From: Lachancea kluyveri NRRL Y-12651
Lineage: Eukaryota; Ascomycota; Saccharomycetes; Saccharomycetales; Saccharomycetaceae
Direction: 5' to 3'
DNA length: 64,000 nt
Assembly (NCBI GenBank): GCA_000149225.2
Contig: CM000692.1
Coordinates: forward strand, 992,001-1,056,000
Under the pieces are notes generated by a model. The model saw only the letters and a list, made by a program, of their open reading frames with translations, was not told where the DNA came from and ran no database searches. Positions 30,519 through 42,400 of this stretch are shown here, in pieces (the stretch's first letter is position 1; each line of letters opens with the position of its first letter). Both the position numbers and the translations under genes were made by a program.

Positions 30519-31607
30519 TTATATCTGGGCCAAGACCACATTTTCTATATATGATTGCAGTAGCAGTGTACAATCCCTGAGGATAAAAGGGCAGGTAGTC
30601 TTATTCATGAAGGAGAATATGATGTCATTATGTTGTGTGTGCGGGAGCTTTGCTAGTTCCTGTTTCAATGAAATGATTAAACGCCTGTACTCGTCCATAC
30701 TCTCTAGGTCCTGATTTTTGAGATTGGGACGGTTCTGTGACAAGCCGTTTTTGTCATCATTTGGTCTAAAATTTCCGTTCTGTCTGTCTGCTGCATTGGG
30801 GTTGTTGCTTTCTATGGGGTGAGCACCACTGTTATTTCTTTTAGTTCTTGTTCTAGATAAAAGCTTTCCCAGAATGTTGCTTTTCGGCCTCCAAGAGTTT
30901 AGACTCATTGTATTACTGTGCTGGGTATTTAAAGACTTGACTGAGCGAGTGTCATTTCCAATATTGCTGTTGTTGGCCTTGTAATTCTTTCTTACTGAAG
31001 GTTGTTGGTTTAGCAGACTTTGGGCTGATGACGGCGATGATCGGTACTTGTTATTAACGGAATTGGATGGTATATCTTCCAGGTTCGAGGTTTGTATTAA
31101 CTCATTCAATGATTGTAACACTTTGGCAACTTTTTCTAGGGCTATGCGATTCCGTGGATTGTTGTAATCTTGTAAAAGGCACACTAACGTGTTCAAAATG
31201 CTACATTTGGCACCGACATTCGAGAGGGGGAAATGTATCAGGTTCTCTTCTGACTGGCTAAAAGTCCAAATTTCTTTACTTATGGCGATTTTTGGTGTTA
31301 TGCGAATAGGGCCGTTATCCATGCTATCGACGATTCTCGTCATGGTATTGTTACATCTTTCAGCAACCGAAAACTGGGAACCGTCCTCATACGGCTCAAC
31401 CGCAGTTTCTTCAAATATATTTTTCAGCACTGGCTCATCTACTATATTTAGCGTACCTGTTATGTGCACAACATAGCTACCGCTGCCAGTTGACGTTGTG
31501 GTATTTGACTTCCCGGTAGCAACAGATTGGATATCCATGAGGTTGCTTGTCTGCTCATTGCGAAAGGAAGAATCTTTGGAGTATCTTGATAGTAAAGAGT
31601 GGCTCAT
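30519..31607 (-). CDS. Unrecognised 362-residue protein
   Basis: A full-length ATG-started frame with no S. cerevisiae counterpart that I recognise at this position (neither between BOI1 and YBL086C nor between BOI2 and SPR6). Residues about 45-180 look folded: GSYVVHITGTLNIVDEPVL, then ITPKIAISKEIWTFS and LNTLVCLLQDYNNPRNRIALEKVAKVLQSLNEL. The middle (about 190-290) is Asn/Ser-rich and basic with an RTRTKRN patch. The end (about 300-362) looks helical: DEYRRLIISLKQELAKL and LRDCTLLLQSYIENVV. It shares a 153 bp divergent promoter with the C2-domain gene. It is probably an ancestral gene lost from, or too diverged in, S. cerevisiae; function unknown. Confidence 0.8.
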   Translation of the reverse strand: MSHSLLSRYSKDSSFRNEQTSNLMDIQSVATGKSNTTTSTGSGSYVVHITGTLNIVDEPVLKNIFEETAVEPYEDGSQFSVAERCNNTMTRIVDSMDNGPIRITPKIAISKEIWTFSQSEENLIHFPLSNVGAKCSILNTLVCLLQDYNNPRNRIALEKVAKVLQSLNELIQTSNLEDIPSNSVNNKYRSSPSSAQSLLNQQPSVRKNYKANNSNIGNDTRSVKSLNTQHSNTMSLNSWRPKSNILGKLLSRTRTKRNNSGAHPIESNNPNAADRQNGNFRPNDDKNGLSQNRPNLKNQDLESMDEYRRLIISLKQELAKLPHTQHNDIIFSFMNKTTCPFILRDCTLLLQSYIENVVLAQI

Positions 31608-31760
31608 GGTTCGTTCTTATTCCTTTCCCTAAACACTATTACCCAAAGCTTCATACGTATGATGTTTTCGTTCTTTGTCTTTTTTTTTTTTCAAGAAAAG
31701 TTGATCTTTTTTCGATACACGGGGTTAGCATATTACATTTAAAGCAACTTTTGAAAAACG

Positions 31761-33035
31761 ATGAAACCCTTCTCCAACAAAAGTAAAAGTAAGAGACCCA
31801 AGTTTCTCTTCAAATTGAAAATTAATGAATTAACAAACATCCCTCAATCTTCCGGTTACTGCTATGTCAAGTGGCACTTGAAAGATGGCACGGGTACTTC
31901 AGGGCACCACGCTTACTCTCCACAGACTAAGGCCACCCACCCCGTGAGTAATCAGAGCAAGGGTATTACTCCTCGCGTCTTAGTAAGAAATCATAGAGCT
32001 CGTTGGAATTATAGTTTGGAAAACCCAATACAGGTGAAGTTGACGGTCGACAGAAATAGAAAACTAAATGAAAAACTTCTAGTGTTAGAAGTTTACTTCG
32101 AGTTTTTGGAACAAATAGGTGGTAATGTCAGCAATCGGTCACATTCGAGAACGTCATCAAATTCCTCTAACACACCTTCACACTCAAATTCTAGCTACAC
32201 TCAAAAAATATCTAGCAAGCTGCTACTAGGTACAGTAACCATCAATATCGCGGAGTATATTAATAAGGAAGAAAGTGTGATAAGCAATAGATTTTTGTTA
32301 CAGAAATCTAAGATTAACTCCATTTTAAGCTTGGATATTCAAATGGAGTTGATTAGGGGAACATTCGATGACTTTGAACTGCCTCGATCGTTTTCATCTG
32401 GCCAATTGCCGAGCTCATTCCGTAATGGTATTAGTGAGGTCCTGGACGATTCTTCAGATATAAATTCACCCGTTTCTTCCACTTTCCATGCAAGCAACGG
32501 TGGAAATACAAATAGTCCCACAAGCGCCCATGGTCCTGGATATTCTGTCACAAAACAGTCAGATGTACAATGTCTAACAACAATCGCGATATCGAATCCT
32601 TTGGTAGAAAAACTGTACCAGAAAACATTCCAAATTCCCTGGGATCCAAGGCCAGGTGAGTATACACCCAAGGAATGCATCGAAGACATTCTTGATGGCG
32701 GTAATGGCTGGGCCAAAAATGAAAAAGGTGTGAACTTGATTGATTTGGAAGCATTGAGGCTATCCGAACTGGAAAACGATCATGACCTTCACTCTACTTC
32801 AACAGATTTGACTTACCAAAATTTGGATAGAAGAGAGTACCTCGAAAAGAGAAGTAATTGGGAAATGCTGTCTAGAAAGCATCAAAATATTCACAAGAAT
32901 AAATCAGCAGAGGACCTTATCAAACAAAATGTTAGTAACTTCTATGAGGACACTGCCGAATGTGGATTAGAGGAACACATTTCTTCTGAGATTAAAGATT
33001 CTAAAAGCTGGACTATTACCACTATTTTACCGTAA
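31761..33035 (+). CDS. N-terminal C2 (NT-C2) domain protein, YBL086C ortholog
   Basis: Protein of 424 residues related to S. cerevisiae YBL086C (uncharacterised, reported at the cell periphery). The N-terminal half is an NT-C2 domain of the EEIG1/EHBP1 type: SKRPKFLFKLKINELTNIPQSSGYCYVKWHLKDGTG-type opening, then NHRARWNYSLENPIQVKLTVDRN and a C-terminal strand near residue 195 (SILSLDIQMELIRG). A Ser/Asn-rich loop (about 124-152) interrupts the domain. The C-terminal part is conserved around IPWDPRPGEYTPKECIEDIL and MLSRKHQNIHKNKSAEDLI. Convergent with the SPR6-like gene. Confidence 0.9.
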   Translation: MKPFSNKSKSKRPKFLFKLKINELTNIPQSSGYCYVKWHLKDGTGTSGHHAYSPQTKATHPVSNQSKGITPRVLVRNHRARWNYSLENPIQVKLTVDRNRKLNEKLLVLEVYFEFLEQIGGNVSNRSHSRTSSNSSNTPSHSNSSYTQKISSKLLLGTVTINIAEYINKEESVISNRFLLQKSKINSILSLDIQMELIRGTFDDFELPRSFSSGQLPSSFRNGISEVLDDSSDINSPVSSTFHASNGGNTNSPTSAHGPGYSVTKQSDVQCLTTIAISNPLVEKLYQKTFQIPWDPRPGEYTPKECIEDILDGGNGWAKNEKGVNLIDLEALRLSELENDHDLHSTSTDLTYQNLDRREYLEKRSNWEMLSRKHQNIHKNKSAEDLIKQNVSNFYEDTAECGLEEHISSEIKDSKSWTITTILP

Positions 33036-33144
33036 ATTTTATTATATTTATTTATTTTAAAGCATACACTTTGTTACATTTATCTAAATCTTGTAATTTG
33101 GACGTAAAAACTTTGAACGTTCACTGTCTATGGTAAATTACGGG

Positions 33145-33846
33145 TCATAGCCCGCTTAATGCCTTCTCGTAGCATGCAATTAGCTTGTCGCCAGAGCAAT
33201 TATTGTTACTGATATCTTCCCAGTCGTCTCCGCGGTCTCCATCTTCGTCTTCGCTTGAATACGGTGATAACCCGAACGATACGTAAGAGCTTCCCGTATG
33301 CATTTGTTCTCTTAACTTCATGTTCCTCTTAATGTCAGTGCTGATGTCTTTCACCAAAGGGCTAGGTTTTACCGCGTGAGTTTTGCAAATACAACGTACT
33401 CCGGGTTTAGCAATATAGCCATGCTTAATACCTCTGAACGGGCATCTTAGCGATCTTGAGTCCTGAAAACCAACAAGTTTGCCATACCGAAAACTAATTA
33501 GTCCATTATCAGGGAAACCAGTCAGCTTTAGAGGCCTTTTTCTTTTTCTTTGGTGCTGCCTCTTAATATAGTAGTGAGCAGGAGTCTTTTTCCAAGCATC
33601 ATAATAACAAATTTGGTGCTGCTGTCGTCTTGGTTTCCGCTTATGCCTGCAGTTATCTTTCCAAAGCATCCCTCCCTGTATAGTGTTATCATTTTTGTTT
33701 AAAGAGGAAACAGTCGAATTCCAAAATGTACTGATGGCGACACTTTGATCGGCTCGTTGTGTTAAGTTGCTCGGCGATCTTTCGAACCTGTTTATCCTTT
33801 CTTGTGAATTATCACTGATCACCACTGGATAATTATCCAGGGCCAT
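33145..33846 (-). CDS. SPR6: Likely Spr6 ortholog (sporulation-induced, function unknown)
   Basis: Called mainly by position: between BOI and SLX8 on the same strand as S. cerevisiae SPR6. The protein is very basic in the middle (HKRKPRRQQHQ, RQHQRKRKRPLKL), then has a cysteine-containing stretch (CPFRGIKHGY, GVRCICKTHAV) and an acidic tail (SSEDEDGDRGDDWEDIS). I prefer the ATG at 33846 (MALDNYPVV, 233 residues). An in-frame ATG at 34006-34008 would give 287 residues but leaves only 64 bp to the SLX8 stop. A CACAAAA middle-sporulation core at 33955-33962 (minus) lies about 110 bp upstream of the preferred start. Sequence similarity to SPR6 was not verified. Confidence 0.6.
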   Translation of the reverse strand: MALDNYPVVISDNSQERINRFERSPSNLTQRADQSVAISTFWNSTVSSLNKNDNTIQGGMLWKDNCRHKRKPRRQQHQICYYDAWKKTPAHYYIKRQHQRKRKRPLKLTGFPDNGLISFRYGKLVGFQDSRSLRCPFRGIKHGYIAKPGVRCICKTHAVKPSPLVKDISTDIKRNMKLREQMHTGSSYVSFGLSPYSSEDEDGDRGDDWEDISNNNCSGDKLIACYEKALSGL

Positions 33847-34072
33847 TTTTATTATAGTAAAGTAAAATTTCTTAGCGAATTGTTGGCTTATTGGGTTCAG
33901 AACTGATATAGAAGTTGTGTTAAGCATTAAAGTTGGTTGGCTTCTGGTAATCCATTTTTGTGTGTTAATAGTCCTATCCGACGCTAAAACGACCGAGTTT
34001 AAGCTCATGAATACAAATCAGTACTTCGGTCAAATTCATGGATTTAAGAATATGCTTCAATTAAATTTGATT

Positions 34073-34882
34073 TTATATTCTTTTTTTTATCCTTTTCTTC
34101 CGCATTATAATCATCCTAACATCTTTAAACTTGACATCTTTTCTGCAAAGGGCGCAATGACCATGCTTTCTATAGCCCCTAGAACTGTTGACCATTTGAA
34201 ATAGACACTCTGTGCAGAATATATGTCCACATGGAGTCATCAGCGCTGCATCAGGAGGGTCGAAACAGATGGGACAACGATATTCAGAAGCCTTTTTGTG
34301 TTGAATCGGCGTGGGACAGCTATCTTTCATGTTACTCATAATATCTTCGCTATCATCTGGTATTTCTACAACTTGTTGAAGACGCGCTTGCTCTTCGACA
34401 TCTATTGGCTCACTGGAAGAAATGCCCTCTGTACTTGTGGCAATGTTAGTAGTTACGAATGGCACGTCTTCCATCTCTGTACCAATTTCAATAACGTCAT
34501 CATTCGAAGAAGTAGACCTGTTTCGATGATCATTTTCTGATCCTGCTCGTCTATTTATCCGGTTATCTGCTGTTGATTCATTGCCACCTGGGCTGTGTTC
34601 CCGGTTATTATTATTTAGCTCTCTCTCTAATACTGATATTAGCTCTTCGTCTTCTTGATCGTTATGATCATCACTATTCAGTCTCCTTCTTTTATACCTA
34701 CCTGGAGCTTCATTTGTCTCATTGTTATGTGTTTCTACGTCATGCTCTCCATCAATAGCAAGCAGCTCATCATCTATAAGTGTTACTTGGCCGCCGCCTT
34801 GTGTAGCATGCTGCTGCTCTGCCATCTGTGCTTGCCTGGGAAGTACAGTGGCCTCTAAAATATTACTATGCGGTTCAGACAT
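34073..34882 (-). CDS. SLX8: SUMO-targeted ubiquitin ligase subunit Slx8
   Basis: RING subunit of the Slx5-Slx8 E3 ligase, which ubiquitinates sumoylated proteins in DNA repair and genome stability. It has 269 residues (274 in S. cerevisiae). The first 200 are acidic, Asn/Asp-rich and disordered, with a basic RYKRRRLN cluster near residue 62. Hydrophobic SIM-like segments occur near VIEIGTE (about 130) and PIDVEEQ (about 160). The C3HC4 RING is at about 202-252: CPICFDPPDAALMTPCGHIF, CTECLF, then CALC. The basic tail IMRKKRIKKRI follows. Tandem with SPR6 downstream and divergent from RPL23, as in S. cerevisiae. Confidence 0.95.
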   Translation of the reverse strand: MSEPHSNILEATVLPRQAQMAEQQHATQGGGQVTLIDDELLAIDGEHDVETHNNETNEAPGRYKRRRLNSDDHNDQEDEELISVLERELNNNNREHSPGGNESTADNRINRRAGSENDHRNRSTSSNDDVIEIGTEMEDVPFVTTNIATSTEGISSSEPIDVEEQARLQQVVEIPDDSEDIMSNMKDSCPTPIQHKKASEYRCPICFDPPDAALMTPCGHIFCTECLFQMVNSSRGYRKHGHCALCRKDVKFKDVRMIIMRKKRIKKRI

Positions 34883-35309
34883 CCTTCTTGAATAAATATT
34901 AGTACCTAGAGGTTCTTGTATCGCTTAGGGTGTTGGGAGATCTAGTAACGTTTACTCTAGTGGTTTACTCCCCCGTCTCTAAACTCCTGCATATACTGAA
35001 AGCCCTATATATCAACTCTCCTGAAGTTTAGGGCATCAAATTTAATTCGTGACTATTTAAGTAATTTGCATCCGTACATTTGTTATATTCGTTGCATAGT
35101 GTATACCCTTACACCGCGTACTTAAATATCTTATTTGCTTTTTTCAAAAAAGCTGGGGCGCCCCGACGCAACACCGAGGATGAGAGTAGCATGCCACTTC
35201 ACCCTACTGCTCTGCTCCCCTCTGCATAGTGATTTTCTTCGACATATCCTCTTTAACATAGGTCCAAAGTGATTATTAACAACACACTAAATACCATAAA
35301 ACAGTAACA
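34883..35309. other. Divergent promoter region SLX8 / RPL23
   Basis: 427 bp. Contains TTAGGG-type Tbf1-like motifs (near 34926 and 35027), a Rap1 site (35068-35082) and a GGGGCGCCCC palindrome (35155-35164). No gene seen apart from the flanking starts. Confidence 0.55.
35068..35082 (+). promoter_or_regulatory. Rap1 site (UASrpg) of RPL23
   Basis: GCATCCGTACATTTG closely matches the ribosomal-protein-gene box (ACATCCGTACATTT type) bound by Rap1, about 230 bp upstream of the RPL23 start, the usual distance. TTAGGG motifs further upstream could be Tbf1 sites, the older ribosomal-protein regulator in yeasts. Confidence 0.65.
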
Positions 35310-36191
35310 ATGTCCGGTAACGGTGCTCAAGGTACTAAATTCAGAATTTCTGTATGTTAAGAAGATTCGGGAGTCGAAATTTGCATGGTTGTAAGTCAGG
35401 GGTTTTTCAATAAAATGACATATGAGATGGCCTATGGATGTCTTTGACATGTGGGATAAAATTTGGTGGGATTACGAAAGAGTCTCAAGCAAACAATGCA
35501 GTGGACGTGCAACACTTTTAGGAATGTCTATCCCATCAGCGGTTTAAAAAGTGATTCGAGAGGTGACAAGATACTTTAGAAACGGAACTGTATACACAGT
35601 ATCTGTTTATCGAGAAGAAATAAAATAACACCACTGATAATTTTACTCAGAAGGGATTTACTTGTGTGATTTTTGTTTCGTGATTTCTTGGTAACAAAAA
35701 GTTATTAGTCAACCTCCCGCACCGGTCCTTCCCCTTTCCTCATTGTGAAAACACTTTTCCTTACAACAAAAGACACTTGCTAATACTATTACGGTTTACT
35801 AACAATTTTTCTTTAACAGCTAGGTTTGCCAACTGGTGCCATCATGAACTGTGCTGACAACTCTGGTGCCAGAAACTTGTACATCTTGGCTGTCAAGGGT
35901 GTTGGTGCTAGATTGAACAGATTGCCAGCCGCTTCTTTGGGTGACATGGTTATGGCCACTGTCAAGAAGGGTAAGCCAGAATTGAGAAAGAAGGTTATGC
36001 CAGCTATCGTTGTTCGTCAAGCTAAGGCTTGGAGAAGAAAGGACGGTGTCTTCTTGTACTTTGAAGACAACGCTGGTGTCATTGCCAACCCTAAGGGTGA
36101 AATGAAGGGTTCCGCTATCACTGGTCCAGTCGGTAAGGAATGTGCTGACTTGTGGCCAAGAATTGCTTCCAACTCTGGTGTTGTTGTTTAA
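35310..36191 (+). CDS. RPL23: 60S ribosomal protein uL14 (Rpl23), two exons
   Basis: Protein uL14 at the subunit interface of the 60S subunit. Exon 1 is 35310-35351 (14 codons, [14 protein letters not shown]) and exon 2 is 35820-36191 ([19 protein letters not shown] to ASNSGVVV). Joined they encode 137 residues, the same length as S. cerevisiae Rpl23, with only scattered substitutions. The exon junction falls between codons (phase 0), at the same place as in RPL23A/B. Codon use is extremely biased. S. cerevisiae has two ohnologs; one copy is seen here. Confidence 0.99.
35352..35819 (+). other. Intron of RPL23
   Basis: 468 nt with 5' splice site GTATGT, branch point TACTAAC at 35797-35803 and 3' AG at 35818-35819. 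The branch point to AG distance is short (16 nt) and pyrimidine-rich. No snoRNA-like motif was noticed inside. Confidence 0.97.
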
Positions 36192-36423
36192 ATGCAATTA
36201 AACTCAATTTTCAGGGCTTAATTAATCACTTTTTCATTTAACATGTGTAAATTTAAACAATAAATGAATTTATCGTTTTATAATATTCTGTTTCCAGTTT
36301 GTAGCTTTAAGTTTTATGCTTGTTGATATTTCCTCTGAGAAGGCACACGGCGCCCAGATCTGAGATTTCATTTTAGACGCCCCACTTCAAGTCCCGATTG
36401 GAAGGATAAAGTGTACTACATTA

Positions 36424-39400
36424 ATGGACCCATCTCACGTTACCACTACTTTGGAGTTATTGTCTTCAACAAAGGCCAAGGAACGGAACGATGCACTACA
36501 AGAGCTAGTAACGATTCTAAAACATAACCCTGATATCATTCCAACTAAACTACTGGCCTCAACGATAGAGCATCTCATTGAGGTTTTAGATGGTGAGAGG
36601 TCGAAGTATTGCAAGCTGATCTCTCAGGCAGGTGAGAGTGCGCAGAACAGAGTGTCTATAACAGAAAACAGGCTTTCAACAATATCTTACGTTGTGAGAC
36701 TGTTGGTCGAGAAAACTTGTGAAAGATACAAGACGAAACATATAAGACTTTTGATCACCCTGCTTCCAGAGCTAATGCTTCAAGAAGGAGGACAACAACC
36801 ACTAGATCCTGTTGCCCAGCACTTGTTATATGCAATATTGTTTTTGGTCCAAAGCGAAAGCTTCAGTCTAAAGGTTGAGTTACACCAGTGGATTGGGCTG
36901 ACTGGAACTATATGCCGATATCTGAGGCATCATTTAAATATATCACCTAATGGTAAAGGTATATCAATTTTGATTATGATTCTTTTAGAATTAATTTCCA
37001 AAGACACTATTGGTATCGAGGATGTCTGCGATGATTTAGCCAATGCCGCGGTGCAATATTTGGAGATAATAAAGAAAGAGACGGTTAATACTAAAAACAT
37101 GCTTCAATTGGTCAACAAGATAATTTTGAAAACGCATCTTCTGAAAGTAGCTAATTGTTTTGTGCTTGTTGAGACCACTATGATCCATATTACCACAATT
37201 GGAAGCTTTACTAACGAAGCTATTGAGTATGAACTATCAATTTTCAACATCTTTTTAAGCGAGCTGATGTACAACAAACTACCTTTAATTATTGGTGATG
37301 CTAATAGTCAGCGAATTTCTAGTTCAGAGCAATTACTTCATGTTTACGAAGAGTATGTGGCATTGCAACTGGATGGTTACAACCCGAGCAAGCTATCTTT
37401 GAATAGTTTTGAATTTAGGATATTGGGTAAGAGAATAGAATGGTTAGAATTCAACGATTTCCAGCTAAATAAAGACTCTGAAGTCGGAGTTTGGGTGCAA
37501 CTACTTGGTGTCACCAAACTTCTTTTCGCATACTATGAACTTAGAGAATCATGCGAAAACGGCAAGACACTGTTGTTCAAAAAGAAAAAAACATCTGATT
37601 GTGTTAGTAAAATTTTGAAAGATTCTTTTACTCCCTTAGGTTTCATCACCAACTGTGTTACTAGCAGCTCATTTAAAGTTAGGTTGGCAGGCCTGCATTT
37701 TTGTGGTTTTTATACAGCTCTTTATGACATTGGCAAAAACGACATTTCGATACTATTTGCATCCGTGTTTCAAACATTTGAAGATGTACCACTTATTGGG
37801 TGGTCCTGCTTAGCAATTATCCCGATACTCTCCCAGGATCAGGCTCAACTAACATGTGAGGAGTTTGTTCATGTTTTCAAACTATGCTTACCACATATTA
37901 AGTCGCCAAGCCTGTGTAAAGTTGCATGCACTTTAGTCTACAGGCTCATTAAATTTCAATTTAGCAACATTTCAGACAAAACACTATTACACCAAATTAA
38001 TGATGTTTATGAACTCCCAGAGATTAATGGACCCAGTTTGGTTATTAATGAAACTTTTCTGTTTTGGCAATATCTGCATTTATATGGTAAGGGGTACAAA
38101 TCTAGGACTCAGGACTCTTCTACAACTAGAGTGATTGCATGGCTATTGTCCAAGTGGGACCAAATAACTGGGTTGAAAGCTACTCAAGATGGCTTTTATA
38201 AGTTTATTGCATGGCTAGGAAATCGACATGAGTCAAGGAGTCAAGACTGTGTGTATACTACCTTTGCCAACTTCAATGAATCTTACTATTCTGAGTGGGA
38301 ACTATTCTCTAATGAAAGGCATTTTTTACTAGGCGTAGATATTCCAAAAAAAGTCGTTAGAAAAAAATCGTCCAAAGTTCCCGATGTTATTGTTGAAAAG
38401 GCTATGCTTTATGAAGTCTTTTACCGTATTTTGCATTTAATTGAACATACCAATGCCGATGCAATCCATTCGTTTAAATGGACATGTGAAGCGCTGAGAA
38501 TTATTGATCACTACGTAGGCGAATCTTCGTTTCTAGACTACGTCAACGATTTCAAGACTACTGTTGCGTTGACATTGCCGAACGTAGACTTTTGCAACGA
38601 AGATATTTTGTTGCTGGCATTCAAAGAGGTCAACTCTTTGAATGTAAAACATGTTTCACATATTCTGCTCTCTGAACTAAAGCTGGAAGCAATGATGAAT
38701 AACTTCAAATGCCAAGTCCTAGAAAATAAACAGTCGTCACGGGACTCAAGTGTTGACGATTTTAGCAATTCAAGAAAAGAGCGTCAAAAATGCTTTCGTT
38801 TGCCGGAATTTCCATATCTGTATGATCACTATAACAGAACTGAAATCCAAGATGCCGGCATTTTTCTAATAAAGGTTAGCAGTGTCTTATATCAAGACGA
38901 TCAATCTAAAGTTTTGGAAACATTCCTTGAGTTTATTTCTGGCTTTTCGACCGAGCTCCTGGTTCAGACGTTGGGACCGCTGATATCATATTTAAACTCT
39001 ATTGAGACCGACGAAATTCTTCTAGTTCTTTTAGAACAACTTACAGAGCTACTGGCTTCTGCTCTTTTGAATGCACACTATAACAGCTCAAATCACTCTA
39101 TGACTTATTTGTCATTGTACTTGGATTCTATCAGGTCGAGCTGGTTGAATCCCCAAAACGATTCCTTAAGCACCGACTGTAATGATGTGTTAGACTGGAT
39201 TACCTCGAAATACGATGAGAATGCATTCAGTGGAAGAGAGGCTTTGGTGTCTCTTTCAAAGCTCATGATTCGCATGTTAAAGAATCACGATTTATCGCAT
39301 GGCTCAGTGAAAGGTGGTAAACAGAGAATTTTTGGCATCTATATCAGTTGCTTAAAAAAGCTTCCGAACTTTGTAGTTGCTGACATTATTAATGAAGTTA

Positions 39401-42400
39401 AAGACTATATGTTAAAATTAGGTTCTAAGAACCAAGCCATTCTATTTGCGGAAATTGTTAGCATCTTCGACACCCCGCATGAGTCTATTGAAAAATCGGC
39501 ATTCTACACCCTAGTAATGTTCAACATTGGATCAATCTCTCACACTCAAATGGTGGGATGTATAATTAATATGCTTCCTTATTCTTTGTTCCCCCATGTC
39601 GAGTCATTTATCCAATGTGTGCTAGAACGTTTTACCATTGATTATAAGTTAGCGAACTTAAAAGAGTTGTTCCATCTGTGCCGATTCAGTATCCTAGATT
39701 TCTGGTTTAGTGAGTCTGCTGGGGTCCAGATTCTTTTGCCCGAAATATGGAAGGTATCCTTATTTGGTTTCGACACTTTTCTCGAATTTACTGAAGAATA
39801 TTCCGTCGAACTTGCAGGCTTTTACTTTTCAAAATCTTCGAAATTTCCATATATGATGAACTTTCTGAAGGAAAATACATCCAAGAATGAAAGTGAATTG
39901 CTTGAAGAAAGTTTACACCTTGTATTTCCTCTATCTTATACCTCTGGTGGTATTATGGATAAGCTTTTCGATGACTGCCGTCACTTTTTGGGGAAAAAGT
40001 TCGATGGTATTGTGAGAAGTACTTCGTTGTTGATATTTTATTGGTTACTAAGATTCTCCGATCTAAGCAATGCGGCTGAAATAAACGCTACCTTCACAAA
40101 ACTATACCCTCAATCACTCCTTCTTAAAACATTGTTTAATGAAAGTTCTTCGGAAACAAAGTGTCAGCTTCCACTTAGAATCTCGCTCCCTATTGCACTG
40201 AAACTTTTCAGAAAACATATCATCAATGATGCTTGGGACGGGCGGACATTACGATTTCTGTTAATGAAAAGCATGGCAGATATGGAATACTGTACAAATC
40301 CAGAGGAAATAGTTCATACCTTAAGGAGGATTCGGTGCATGCTCATTTTGTTTGAAGATTCGGTTCCGCAATGTGAATACATAGTTGATTTGGGGAAGCA
40401 AATGACGAAATATTTGCAAGACCAAAGGCTCCATGATGAAATCTCAGTAATTATTGTGGCGATATTGGAATTTAACCATCTGCTATATTTTCAAATTGAT
40501 GGTATATTACCTGCTGTATTTGCACATCTCCTGTCAATAAAGGGTACTATTAATGCCAAGACTGGTACAGCCCTAAAGCGAGTTTTAACTTCTACAATTT
40601 CTAATAAAAATCTCGAGCTGAAATACTCAGAAACGTGGAATCATTGTATTGATGTGCTAGATGGGCAATCTCTGGATAGTACGGTCTATTGTAGCGATGA
40701 ATTGCTAAAAGATGAACCTCCAGATCTAACACATTTCCTACTATTATCTGAGTTGTTTAGACACCACGCAAAACCAGTGCCGTTTGACCTTCAGTTCAAT
40801 TCATCCGAAGTAGTTGCTAAAAGACTAATCAAAATCAGTATTCCCGCAGATATGTTGTCTGCGAACTTTCATTCCTGGCGGGGGTATTATTTAGGATTTT
40901 TTTACATGCAGCATGGATACGTTCCAAAAACTGACAATGATCTTTCCAAAACTGTCAATCCAACAAAAGTCTTTTTGAATTACGGAACATTAGAAGGTGT
41001 ACTAGAATCCGTTTACTACACCATGAGCAAATCTGAAAGTTCTGCGGCGAAGTTTCTTTGTGACTGCATAATTGGAGTGCTCTTGTTTAGATACTCAAAA
41101 GAGAAGAAATCTTTAAGTTTCCACCCCGATGATTATGAAAGGTTTTTGAAATACATACTCCCTATTGATTTTGGTTTGTTTACTCATTTTCATTCAATAC
41201 GTTCTTCAGACCAAACTTTAACGGAATTTCTTTTGACTGAATACAAACTAGAGACAATCAGTTACAACAAGTGGATATTTTCACTATTTTCGTCACTAGC
41301 TCAAGAACTTGCACCTTATGCTTCGAGCATGCCTCTCTTTTCTAAACTAGCTCAAGAGATTTCTTCCTTTTCTGAATCTGCTGTGATCCACATGTTTTTG
41401 TTCCTGATGCACTGTGATTCGAGGCAGGGTATCCAAATTGTAACAGAAATTATTCTCGGGCTTACATCTTTAATAAATGATGCTGTTTGTGAGTATGGAA
41501 GAAAGGCAGCACTTGTTTTAAAGTTGTTTTTTATTGTAAGATCTGGTGTTCGGCTTGGTATAAAAGAGTTCGATCGAATCTACTGCGCTCTAGACTTACA
41601 TGATATTTACCGTTCTGCAATCAAAATTAATTGCATGAAATCTGCTTACATGATACTAGAAGAGACATTCCTAGAAAGTAAACATGTACCTGATGCATCT
41701 TCTTTGGCAGTAATTTTTAATGAACTCCAAGACAAGGATTTATTATATGGATTGCCCATTGAACCATCATTTTATTCTGCGATTGAGCTGGTTAACAAGA
41801 CTGCGCCAAGGTCCTGGAAAAGTTTTATGTTCAATAACAGCAAGTTTGATGTTGCATACTCTACAAGCAGAGATCCAGACACTCTTCAGCTAATCAGGTC
41901 TATTAACCTTAACGGTTTCAGTGGTGTTGCTAGTTTGTTAAATGAAAGCGTCTCATCTGGTGCTGAAACTGATGAAATGTACCGGTGGAATGTTAAATTG
42001 GAAAAATGGGACCTTCCACTGCCGGACAATTTAGACACAAGAGATAAAAGCGTTTACTCGATCTTAAAACAAATACGTGCCGCACCTTCAAACGTTCAGG
42101 GAATATTACAAGATGCACTTCCAAGAGTTGTTAAAAGCGACAGTTTATTTAAAGATAAAGACACGTGGGTAGAATTGTTATCAAGCATTACTGGTTTGGA
42201 GAGGATTTTGACGTTTACTGGTAATCCGACATTGATGGGAAGGCATCTGGAACATTTGCTAATAATGGACAATAACATTTTGAAGAAGAAAGATTTTCAA
42301 GACTACGAGTCCAGCATGAGCATAAGACACACATTCTTAAATCAGCTCATTCAAGGAAACCATGACACGAGTAGGCTGCCAATTTTACAGTACAGTGAGA

